Source of the DNA: Diprion similis
Lineage: Eukaryota; Arthropoda; Insecta; Hymenoptera; Diprionidae
Assembly: GCF_021155765.1 (NCBI RefSeq)
Contig: NC_060114.1
Span: forward strand, 4,526,001 to 4,590,000
Direction of reading: 5' to 3'
DNA length: 64,000 bases
In this document: positions 11,895 to 22,365 of the stretch, in pieces
How the letters are laid out: each line of letters opens with the position of its first letter
Position numbering within the stretch: position 1 is the stretch's first letter
Program-made: the position numbers and the translations under genes
Notes under the pieces: generated by a model
Databases searched by the model: none
Seen by the model: only the letters and a program-made list of their open reading frames with translations
What the model was told of the DNA's origin: nothing

Positions 11895-12415
11895 AAAATC
11901 AAGCTTTGAAACGATGAACCTTCATGCTTTCGGACCTTGTAATTTTTACATGCTTTTAAAGCATGAATTTCACGAGTTTAACCGCTGAATCCATCGTTTA
12001 AAAGCAAGACTCTATTCACGGGTTAGAAGGAGGAGATCCATGCTTTAGCCGCATGGACTTTGTGGACTCGGAATGATTCAAGCCTCCAAACCATGAACTC
12101 CACCGCTTGAAACTGTGAATCTCGAGCGTTCTTCCTCTCTGCTCTAGCGGCTTATTAACACTCGAGACCAAGAGATTCACAGTTTAGAACCGTGAAAGTC
12201 TTCCTTTCGGACCGTGAGCTACTGCAAGCTTCTACCCGGTGGTATTCCTGGTCCTAAACGACGAGGTTCTTGCTGCAAAAGCATAAGTATCATGCGTTTC
12301 GAGCAGAACACCTTCCAAGCTTTAGAAGGTTGAATTCATCCTTTAAAAGGATGCTCTTTCCAAGCCTTCAAAGCTTGAGATGTTTCTATCGTTTCAAAGC
12401 TTGATTTTTCTCTCC
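11895..12415. repeat. Degenerate array of about 20 short palindromic units
   Basis: Units of about 20-40 bp each centre on a TTT/AAA-type core flanked by 3-7 bp complementary arms. Examples: CATGCTTTTAAAGCATG, CCATGCTTTAGCCGCATGG, CCTTTAAAAGG, CAAGCTTTAGAAGGTTG, CAAGCCTTCAAAGCTTG. Core and spacing recur while arm sequence changes from unit to unit. No coding frame runs through. Confidence 0.7.
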
Positions 12416-14143
12416 CTGATAGACTAATGAAAATTGGGTTTAAAACATGAGATGAGGCTGATGTTAATAATATTAACATTACAAAACATCAGGGTAAAAA
12501 TCATTATTGCGCAATTTTTAAATGACTTCCAAAGAGTCAACTTTTAGACATACTTAAAGGTGCAAAGTAACGACTTTTCCTAAACATGCATCGTTATAAG
12601 AATGGGTTCTACCGACTCAATCAAAATTGAAGGAAAAACCGGTTAAAAAGTGCCTGAGCATATAATTTACGCAAATGATATTAGATACAATTGAAAAAGC
12701 ATCTTTTCCATGGAATAGAAAATGAATTTGATCGAATTTCAATATCACAAGCAAAGATATCAACGATTTGAGAAACGATTGTAGAATTAGACGGTTCAAA
12801 ACGACTGAACTCTGGTACTTTCGACCACATTTTAATGTTCTTAGGCTTATTTTGATCGCTGACTAGATCTTCACGAATTGTTTGAAAAACTTATAAGAAA
12901 TTTTACGTTATAGTACAGTCATAAGACGCACATGTGATTGTTGACAAACGCTAATTCTACTGTATTCACGGAAAACTATTTACCTAGATCTACATCAGGG
13001 ACAAACGTTAGTGAAATACATTTCTGGAGATATCTATGGTGAATAAAATAAACCTATAAACATTAGAATCGGATGAGAAAAACTAGAATTCATTAATTTT
13101 GAAGGTACAGATTGTAAAATTTTTTCTCAAATTGTTGATAGCTTAGCGTGTGTAAGAATTATTTTCATCTACAGACGATTCTAAATACAAATAACTTATC
13201 CATTACTCGTACGTACGTAAATCTATTACATCTTTTCCCGAAAATAGAATCAAAACAAGTGAAATTAGTCTTAAAACTGGTAAAACCAAGTCTAAATACG
13301 CCAACCGTCAAAGGCCGTTGCTGAACGGGAATATTTTGCACATAAAGTATCGGCGTCGTTAGTTAAGAATTTTTACAAAATTTACCTTAACTTCGTGGCG
13401 ATTAACCGCAAGGTGTACATAAATTTGTACAGTCTTCTAAATAAAGGCACTGCGTAATTTTTTCGAAGTCTTCGACATTTGTGACAAGTAATCAAGCAAA
13501 AACAATACATAATACCATCTTGCCGGTTCGTTCTAGCAAGACACATTATTCTCTGATGCGAGATAAGATGCCCAACGCATGTATGTAAACACATGCGATA
13601 AACTCATCTTTCTGTGATTTAAATTCAAGTGCGAACAACTTCAGGTTTTCCGTTGACAATTGGAAGCGCGGGTTCGTTGAATAACAACTATTTTACTTAC
13701 CTTTGTAATGTGATAATTTACCAATTTGGACCTTTTCAAAAATTATTCTACTTACAAGTAATTCTCAGCATAAACATTATCATTTTTAACAAACAATAAA
13801 AGGACATCTAAAAATTTGCCGATATCTCGTTTTTAAGTGTTTCGAACTCTGCCTGTGTCATTCGTCGTTGGCTATATTCTTCAATTCTTCGTTATATCTG
13901 TATTGTATATATGGGGCATTCCAGGTGAAATCGAGGATGTTTCTCTGTATCTATAGAGCTTCGTATTCGCACTATACACAACAATTTGTCAGATCGCATA
14001 GCTTTGACAAGTGCATAAACTGTTTCCTAATTGATCGAAGCGACATTGTCACTTTTTGAATCCTTAGGCCTGTTCTTTTTTTTTTTTTTACCCATAAGTT
14101 GCTTATGAGTCGAATGAGTTGGCCTCTATTTATGCTTATAGCC

Positions 14144-14216
14144 GAAATATCCTTGATTACATTGAGGTTAGGTTATGTCGGAATATCCGTGATTACATTG
14201 AGGTTAAGTTATGTCG
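14144..14216 (+). repeat. 36/37-bp tandem duplication overlapping the TSEN34 start codon
   Basis: Copy 1 (14144-14180) and copy 2 (14181-14216) share ATATCC, GTGATTACATTGAGGTTA and GTTATGTCGGA with few differences. The TSEN34 ATG (14211) is the ATG of copy 2, so copy 1 carries an equivalent ATG upstream. Confidence 0.85.
14175..14192 (+). promoter_or_regulatory. Possible 5-codon uORF upstream of TSEN34
   Basis: ATG TCG GAA TAT CCG TGA lies 36 nt before the TSEN34 start and in the same local context (GGTTATGTCGG versus AGTTATGTCGG). It terminates before the main start. Whether it is transcribed depends on the transcription start site, which I cannot see. Confidence 0.4.
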
Positions 14217-16893
14217 GAGCTCATTGATTTGGCTTGGTCAAAAGAACGTGCTTACGTATGGAATGCGGAAGGTAAGTTTTTGCGCTGGACGAAAAATGTT
14301 GACAAGATTTGTGCCTATAAATTTATTAATTATCACTTAACCTATACGCCGAAGATCGATTATTGCTTTAGCACTCACCGACGTATTTAACCATCAGGAT
14401 TCACTGGTGCGTAATTCGTTTGGTTTCACAGGTCATGTTAATTTAAACAATTTTTCTCTTTTGAATTAAATATATGAAATGGTGTGATTTAAATTGTTCT
14501 GAGACGATTACTGTGATGTATATAAACAAATCGAATAAATTTTAGTCATGTTTTGTTGGAATTACTCTGATCAAACTGCTGATCAAAGCCTAAAATTCCA
14601 TGAATCCGTAGTTCATAATATAACAATTTATTTTTATAATCAAGTTGTTATTTTGCAACTTTGGATTTGATTGAAGTTTTATTTTCAAAGTTTTCGAAAG
14701 TAGTGAATTTCGTCTCAATGATTCGTTGTGGTAATCGCACTGCTATTCACACATAACACAATCCTTTGATCATTTAGAATCATTACTCGACTAATCAGCA
14801 TTTTTAACTCAGTAGAAATGTGAAAGAGAGAAGATAATTAAATACTTTTCGATCCTTTTTTATTCGTTTCTCTATTCGTAATAAAAGATATAGAATTTTT
14901 TATTCTGCATTTTTTTAAACTCTAGAAAACCAAGCTTTTCCACCGAATCTTAATCTCCCTTTTATCGATTTGGCGATGTAATATAATGAATAATTATTGA
15001 ATCTAGATTGGTTAAAGTTGAGGACCGAGTATAGAATAATAGGGGAGCTGATCGGCTGTCTTCCAAAATTGCCTCGGCAAGAAGTTTTGCTCGGCTTGCC
15101 GCTGCTTTTAATGCCAGAAGAAGTTTCCTTGATGATAGAGAAAAATATCGCTCGTTTGGTTGACTACCCGTCGATTCGCAAGCAGCCCAGCGAAGCTTTC
15201 AAAAAAATATTTCAAGAACATAGAGAAAAATTGTACAAAGAGCAGGAAGTTTGCTTGAGGGATGAAAGAAGGAAGCAGGTAGTCAATCGACGTACATTTG
15301 ACCATTGAGAGTCACTAAGGACTCCTAATTGTCTCTTTTATAATATAAATTATTGAATATAAATCTATTCAGGTGACATTGATGATGGATAAAATAATCG
15401 AGGGAAAAAAGAGAAAAATTCTTGGTGTTAGTAGTAGTAAAAAAAAATTACGCAAACAGGAAATCGATGCTGAAACTCATGCCGCTATGATGAAAATTAA
15501 CATCGATCGTGACGTTTTGTTGAACGAGGAAATGGCTAAACTGCCAAAACTGGAGCAGAGCGATGCCTTGGTTCAAACTCACACTGGTAATAATAATGAA
15601 TATTAGTGTAATATCAAACTGTCTCGCTATGTTTTTAACGTAGCTGGAATGCAAGTTTTAACATGATTTACGTCTTTTGTGATAACGATAGATGTTCAAT
15701 TTTTTTATGTTTCATTCTTTGCCAACAGCTTATCCTTGGACAACTGATGCAGAAGTGAAAAATTCGGAGTGGAAGTATCCTTTTACACCCGAAGAAGTTG
15801 TTCGATACAAAGTATACAAAGACCTATGGGAAAAAGGTTTTTACATAACCAGTGGCGAAAAGTTTGGTGGTGACTTTCTGGCATATCCAGGTGAATTGTG
15901 TGAGATATGGAAGAATCTATACCTCGTTATCTCCGTGATGAGCCCCATAGGGACCCACAATTATATAGGCAAATCAGGATACATATTTCCGAGTTTTGCC
16001 GCAGAGGCATCAGCGGCGTGCTAACAAAAAAGCATCGTAGCTGCTCAGGGTAGCTTGTACCTTGATTTGTCTGTGATTAGGGATCCCTATGGGGTACATC
16101 ATGGAAAGAACCCGGTATTTATATACATAAATATTTGAGACATCGAAGACTAGACGAAATTTTTTTACGAGTAAATACTAGAAATTTGAAAGCAACGTCA
16201 GTTTTGTGAACTTGATAAAAAAAAATCGTCACATTGCTATACAAGTTTTTGAAAAATGAATGCTTTCGTGGATGACAAAAACGAAAAAAAAAAACATCTT
16301 ATGAGATGATTTGGAAAACTGAGGAGAATCTCTAGAGCAATAACGAGAAATCGAATAAGCAAATCCAAGTCCAAAATTTCTGGAAATGTAAAGACAGTCT
16401 TACATTAGTGATTCATTTTTCTATCTAGTTCAAGTATTTGCTGTTTTGTAACCAAAGGTGGTAATACTATTTGGAACGTTTCGTAGCACATTTACAACAA
16501 ATAGTTATTGTTAATTTTCCCACTAGATCATAATTGATTCATCAAAGTAATTTTTCTGGGATTCCAAAGTTTGCGACAAGCGATTTTTTCACCTAAATCT
16601 ATTTGGTAGTTTCAAAAACGTTTTTGTTGTCTGCTTATACTCATAATTATAGTGAAATACGATGCATACGTGCATGACGGGCATTTTTATTTTCAGGTGA
16701 CCCTATAATGTTTCATTCACAAATGATAATAACATGCAGGGATCGAACAGAGGAAATACCGATTTCGGAGTTGATAGCTCATTCGCGAGTTGGATGTCAC
16801 GTACGAAAGACTCAAGTGTTTGCTACCCTGTCGGAAAATGGTGATAATGTTAAATATCAATCATTCCAATGGTCAGAGTCGTGCATAGTCTAA
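14211..16893 (+). CDS. TSEN34: tRNA-splicing endonuclease subunit Sen34 (TSEN34), complete, 301 aa
   Basis: Five exons: 14211-14271, 15007-15278, 15373-15586, 15729-15890, 16697-16893. Phases match at every junction, total 906 nt including TAA. The N-terminal domain carries the family signature LRTEYRI, then LPRQ and LGLPLLLMPEE, followed by a charged helical linker. The C-terminal nuclease domain (about residues 195-301) contains the Sen catalytic triad: Tyr235 in LAYPGDP, His243 in MFHSQ and Lys274 in VRKTQVFA. The Y-H and H-K spacings (8 and 31) equal those I recall for human TSEN34 Y247/H255/K286. The protein cleaves the 3' splice site of pre-tRNAs in the nuclear heterotetramer with TSEN2, TSEN54 and TSEN15. 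Length is close to the human 310 aa. The short first exon is supported by the fit of WNAED|WLKLR across the junction and by ATG placement. An upstream mini-ORF may tune translation. Confidence 0.9.
15930..16107. repeat. Short foldback repeat in TSEN34 intron 4
   Basis: CCGTGATGAGCCCCATAGGG (from 15933) is matched in reverse complement by CCCTATGGGGTACATCATGG (to 16104). The arms are about 42 bp with about 95 bp between them. A small MITE or its solo ends; no coding frame. Confidence 0.6.
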
Positions 16894-18119
16894 AAAGCAA
16901 TACTGTCTCAGATGTTGTGTACATACATCTAAATTTGGATCAGAGCTCAAATAACATGAAATCAACCATTCGAGAAAAATTGTAAACATTTTTTACAGCA
17001 TTTTATTTATAAGCCTTATTTGTAACAATTTGTGAATCAATTCGGCACGTAGAGTTAATTTTACCTCATCGCTGTGTACAGTTTATAAAAATTTCTCTAA
17101 GTTACTGAACGAGTATTGAGTACTTACGAGAAAATCCAGACAGAAATTAAGGTGAGATATCGTGAGAACCATAAAACACGTTACCGAGCGAAATGGTTGA
17201 CGTTAACGTCAAAAATAGTACCTTAATGTATTAAACTATTATACTGAGAAGAGTAGTCAAATGAAGCTTGATCTACATTCTTTCGAATCATCACGAACGT
17301 CACATTCGCAAAATGATCGCTTTTTAATGCGTCCGCATTCGTGCAATTCAGGGTACATCTTGCCGTAATTCTCCTGTATTTTGGCAACTGACAATGAAAA
17401 TGCATTTTACCGATCGAGATTTGGCTCGATGACTGTTCGTGATTGATTGGCCAACTCCGCATTACGCTCGTCAATCGGCAACCATGCAACAAATGTCGAT
17501 CGGCAGAACCTACACTTGATTGCCTGAATGCAGGCGGATTTTAATCAGATACAGTAATATTCATTATGATATTGAAGGAAATAATATTCAATTATGTGAC
17601 AATGACTTGCGATGCATCTGACGTAAGAGATTGGGAGGCATTGTTTCCTAACGAGCTACCTTGTTTCCGGTCTGTAGAGTGATATCAGTGATATTCATCA
17701 ATGCCAACCCTTTGCGGATACGTTGTTTTCAATCTTAAGGTGCTTATAAAGACCCGTTGTACACCTCGAAAACGCGGGGATGCAAAACTCCTATACCGCT
17801 CGAGCGATCACAGTGAAATTTGGGCAATTAATGCCTTATTTTGGCAAAAACTGGAGCGTCTTTTTACTTTTTCAAAATTTTGAAAAAAATTTCACAGATT
17901 GGTTACCACCTACAGAAATTGGCCAAATTTTCACAGTTGCACTGAATGGATCGAACTATCCGGTCTGATGCCAGTCGGCGGTGATAAAATACACATTTTG
18001 AGCCCAGTCCCATGAGATTTGATAAACAACATGCGAGTGCCATCTTATACGAATTATGTGACAATGACTGTCATTCTCCGACGTCAGCTGCATCGCCAAC
18101 CATTTGAATCGTCATAATG
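16894..18119. other. Intergenic region between the converging TSEN34 and calpain 3' ends
   Basis: TSEN34 (plus) and the left calpain (minus) converge here. From 17188 on, the DNA belongs to the left arm of the large inverted duplication and continues into the calpain stop codon. No independent gene is supported; an 89-codon frame at 17223-17492 (minus) recurs in the other arm only because the DNA is duplicated. Confidence 0.6.
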
Positions 18120-21100
18120 CTAAACCGCGAACCATACTCTGAGCAAGAACTCTTCTTCTTCGTTACAAACTAGTTTCATTCTCCCGTCGATTTTGGCATA
18201 GATACTTGGAATGACGCAGTAAACTCCGGGTTCCAATTTGAATACGTTGTAGACTTCGCGCAATCCCGGTCCTGATCCGGATCCATCTACCGGTTTGTTT
18301 CTTCTAAAGAAATCTATACCCAGTGGCGCGGATGATTGATCAGCGTCTTTCACCTGGTCAGAAATAGGAAAAAACGATTCATTTTCTCAGGTTCCTTCAC
18401 TGTCCGAATTTTCGAAATCCGTTATGTGAAGTGGAAGTGGTAGCGTACCTGATATACTTCAAACCCAATTTCGAGATATGGGGCACGTTTCATTCTCCGG
18501 TTTTTTTGCATCACTGCAATGAACATTTTGCGTTTACCATCCAGATCGTTCAAATGTTCCAACGTTACGAAAAACTGTCTGTTTCGGGACAGTATTTCTG
18601 GAAAAAAAGTAAAATTGATAGACAATTAGCTGCAGACTGTAGTCACGAATAATTTCCATCCCTTGGAATGTGAGCATATCCGGTATATTGTTTTCTCTTA
18701 GAATTCAGGCGAAATTGTACCGATCGATATTTTTTGGTGTTTTTTTTTTTTTTTTTTGGTGAAACGATTCATTGGCGATTATGTAACAAATATTGATCCG
18801 TAGAATCTACTATCAGTTACCGAAATGCGGACGGATTTTGACAATGGTCTCTACTCTGAATTGCATAAATTCAGGGGGAAAAAAGCGGGTGAAAATATTG
18901 GAAAATTATAACTGGACAGCCACTTATTCGATTAGATGGGGGTTTGTTTTGTTCATAGCATGTAAATTGAGCCGCGTTGACATATTTTTTTATTGCATAT
19001 ATTCTGTACTACCCACGATATTTCGAACAGTCGTCATTTATTCGAAAAAAAATCCTGGATCGCGGCAACAAGGCTAAAGCATCTCAGAATAGCGTCTTCA
19101 CATTTGAGGTAAATCATTCGAGCAGTTGTTTTTAGATAGCATGGGCTTCGCAAAATCTGTCATCGAACGAAACGGTTGACGTTATTGTCTATAAGATTGC
19201 GTCATGTTGATTGATTTTAACGAAAGAATATGCATACAAAGCTTGATCAACGTACTTTTAATTAAACCAGGCCTCAATTGAATCGAATTATTGGTTTCCG
19301 AGATGTAAGTTCCCGTAATTTGTTCATTTTTTCAGCCGTCCATAACTCGCATTATAACACTCGAAGGAAGAAGGTGGAATTCAATAAGTACATTGAGATT
19401 ACTCACCCGCACGATCATTGACTCCAGCAGTTAGCTCTCGACGTACCCATTTCCCTTCGAATGACACAAGGTTACATTTATCTTCAAACATGCTCTGGAA
19501 GTCAGGATAGCAAATATGTGCGAGAGAAAAATGATTCAACATCCTCTTGAAAGGTATATAAAATTCGCCGTCATTCGCCGGCTCGAAATTTAGTGCCTTT
19601 CTCATGTCTTCGTCAATCCATACTTCATCCCTGTTGAGAAAGTTATTTACAATTAATCCAATTGACTGGACGATTCACTCGATTCTTGCGACGAGACATC
19701 CCCAAGAAATATCGCTTACGAGTCTCGAAACGGTCCTCGCCACTCAGCTTCGTTACCCCACGGATTTCTCAATCGCAGTAACTCGAATCCCTTGTAATTG
19801 CTTACTTCGACGACACTGTACACATGTTTTCCCACTATGCCGCTGTCTATGTTACCAATGCCCCTAGCAAAAATGGGTTCCTGACGCTGGAAGAATTGAG
19901 GGACATTAGTCGACAGGCGTTTAAAGTCGTGAATCCAGCCTTGAGCAAATTATTCGTCATCATAACGGGTTGGAAGCAGTTGACAATTTGTCTGATATAG
20001 TGACGGAAGTTTCCACATATGAGCTTGAAAATCTTCCGAGTCGACGTGAACGTCGGTATATTTGATTGCTTACCGACTTCGACTGACATGCTATTAAAGC
20101 ACGCCGTTTTTGAGCGTGATGAAAAGTGGGAAACTTGGGCGAACGCTGAGGGTCATTCAATGGGTGGGTCACTGATATTCCGCCGGTAAAATCTTCCAAC
20201 GCTTCGGAAGCTTGACCATATTCTATGGCCTCCCAGGAACCATACAGTTTCGCGTAAGCTTTCGCGACCAGGGATGTCCAGAATTCGTTGCTGTCCGACG
20301 AACGCGCACATACCAAGCCCTCTGAATCCGTTGGTAGACGATCGTCAATCACGACGTCCACCCATTTCCCGTACCGCCAAAATCTAATCACGCATAAAAC
20401 ACTCGGAATGATTCATTGATTCGTTAAATCGCCCAAGAAAAAAAAAAAATAGAACTCTCACTGGATTCGAATTTTCCCAAAAATAGTGACAAAACTTAGA
20501 TCTAGTTAGGTCAGTCAATTTTTTTCGTGGGTAGGTTCCCTCTCCTATGAAATGACGAGTAGAGCGAGTTCTTTTACGAGTACCTGAAATGAAATATCCC
20601 AGCATAGTCTTCCTGGAAGCTTTGATCCTTCGGTACAACTTTGTATAACAATTTCGGACGCATTGCTAGACTTGACAAAGCGGCGATGACCCAGCAATCA
20701 CTGAAATCACGTTGCTTGGCATCGAATCGTGATACTCCGTCGACAAAAAATTGAGGATTGCTCACTATTTCCTGTAAACAAATAAATGCCCAGTGATAAT
20801 ATTTCTGTGCTTACTTCGGGGCTTGAATTACGATGATAGGCCAATTAGCGCCAATTCCGTCTCGGAGGAAAGATTTTCGTTCGGCAACCACATGACAGTT
20901 CGTAATTTATTTATTCTACGGCTGAGCGATTGAACTAATCGATTACTCGGAATTCCTGATTATTCTATGGATCGGGAAAATGCATAATCGCAATTTTAAT
21001 TCAATCGGTGAATCGAAAAAAACCATCGAAATCTGCAAGTTTATACTCTATCCACCATGCGTCACAAATATAGGGTATTGGACGATGAATTGGAGACTAA

Positions 21101-22365
21101 ATGTAAATGAAAATTGCTTCTTGTACCTTTGGACGTTTCCACACGACGTTCCCGGAAAATTTGCCAGTTGGAATGCCGCTAGGAAACAAGGAAGAATCCG
21201 CCGCCGGGAATTTTGGATCTTCAAACAAGACTTGCTCGGACAAACATTCTTGCTTCAGGTTGAGAAAAACTTGCGTGGCGTCATTTGGTTCGGGATGTAA
21301 TGGACTTTCTCCCAGCTGATGAAAAAGTTGAATTATTATTCGGTTATAAGATTTGTTTTCCTCATCTTCACACGATTCATGAAAAAAAATCGTTCGTACA
21401 ACAAATTGAAAAAGTAACGGTAAAACGTTTCATGTTTTTTTTTCGAATTTTCTCGAATTTTTTATAACATATATAATAATTTTGGATACTTCGAAATTTA
21501 TCTATGATATTTTCTACCTTTGCATTTTGGCTACATTTCAAATACAAAACGAAACTTCTTTGTTGTACGAATGATTGGAAAACTGTTTGAAGTATAAGTG
21601 AGTGAGTGATTTTTTTCTGAAGCAGTCAAAGTTTCCGGTACAAGCAGCGAGAAATAAATCGTTGAAACATCGATGCCAATAATAGTATCATTATTTGAAG
21701 AGTTTGATGAAAACTTCAGGGCAAGACCAATTCCAGAGGTTTCGAACAAAATACGGATTGATGAATACGTTTGGACAATATTTGGCACATTTCAGCGTTG
21801 CGTAAGTTGCCTCTAAAAATATATGCATTATGCATTATCGTTATCTTCTTTTTTCCAATTTTTAACAGCTAACTACTAGTATTCTAGAATTTTTCTATGG
21901 AATTTTGTAGTAGTTCTTGCCTAGTTTCAGAGAAAAAATTTCTACCGAAGTTGATTTTTGGTATCGATCATTAATCGATGATCCGTTCGTTATGATAGAT
22001 TGAATTCGGATCAGCCTTCGACGATTCGATCTCATTCACATTCATAAAGTAATGACGCAACTCTATTTATCCAGCAATTGTACCTTGGAAACGTTGCCTC
22101 TGCGACTTTCGTTGATTCTCGGCGACGATGTAGACGCGCCTTCGTTCCTGTGAAGAAATAACTTGTAGCGATAGTCGTTCATTTCACCAAAATAGAGGAT
22201 GCACATAATTTTGTCATTTTTCATACTGTCAGTTTTCTGAAAATTCGCTTCGCCATCAGTCGAGTCACTTTCGGAGCAAGGCTTTTACTGAAATGTGTGA
22301 ATTATTCAATCAACTTACTCTTGCGAATCGTTTTCAGGGACCTCGATGATCTTGGTATTCGACAT
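18120..22365 (-). CDS. Calpain-type cysteine protease lacking the penta-EF-hand domain, 523 aa
   Basis: Nine exons, minus strand: 22319-22365, 22084-22147, 21127-21315, 20584-20771, 20074-20383, 19720-19886, 19407-19630, 18449-18597, 18120-18353. All junction phases agree (1572 nt with stop). Residues 1-37 form a Ser/Asn-rich leader and about 80-90 the LFEDPKFP motif that precedes calpain cores. The protease core carries Cys126 in FSDCW, His287 in GKHVYSV and Asn307 in LRNPWG, so the triad is intact. KLYGSWEAIE and EDFTGG are further calpain landmarks. Residues about 397-523 form the C2-like/CBSW domain (LEPGVYCVIPS and EEEEFLLRVW near the end). The stop follows directly, with no EF-hands, whereas classical calpains have a roughly 170-residue penta-EF-hand domain. 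Expected role: Ca-regulated limited proteolysis in the cytosol. Exon 6 was chosen to start at 19886 because the alternative acceptor near 19864 breaks the frame. Confidence 0.85.
18872..19340. repeat. Hairpin-type interspersed repeat, copy B (calpain intron)
   Basis: The left end GGGGGAAAAAAGCGGGTGAA and right end TTCATTTTTTCAGCCGTCC are imperfect reverse complements. The centre contains CGGTTGACGTTATTGTCTAT. The left half and its flank (from about 18765) match the reverse complement of copy C near 35.5-35.7 kb. The element lies between calpain exons 7 and 8. Confidence 0.55.

Larger units (their letters stand above)
11638..14210. other. Intergenic region between two divergent genes
   Basis: Flanked by the start codons of the minus-strand SANT-like gene and the plus-strand TSEN34 gene, so it must hold both promoters. 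No exon was recognised. It contains the small-palindrome array at 11895-12415, a T-run at 14077-14089 and, just before TSEN34, a 36/37-bp tandem duplication. Short frames at 12617-12799 and 13382-13594 (minus) lack any recognisable feature. Confidence 0.55.

Noticed and set aside
11895-12415. CRISPR-like array
   Set aside because: Unit length and spacing vary, arms are not conserved between units, there are no cas genes and the context is eukaryotic.
17223-17492. 89-codon frame conserved between 17223-17492 (minus) and 27645-27914 (plus)
   Set aside because: Similarity is explained by recent DNA duplication of the arms, including flanking non-coding DNA; there is no start, splice or domain support.
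19847-20089. Exon 6 of the left calpain starting at the acceptor near 19864
   Set aside because: After that acceptor the phase-0 frame hits TAA within four codons; the acceptor TTCTTCCAG at 19887 preserves phase and the active-site His region.
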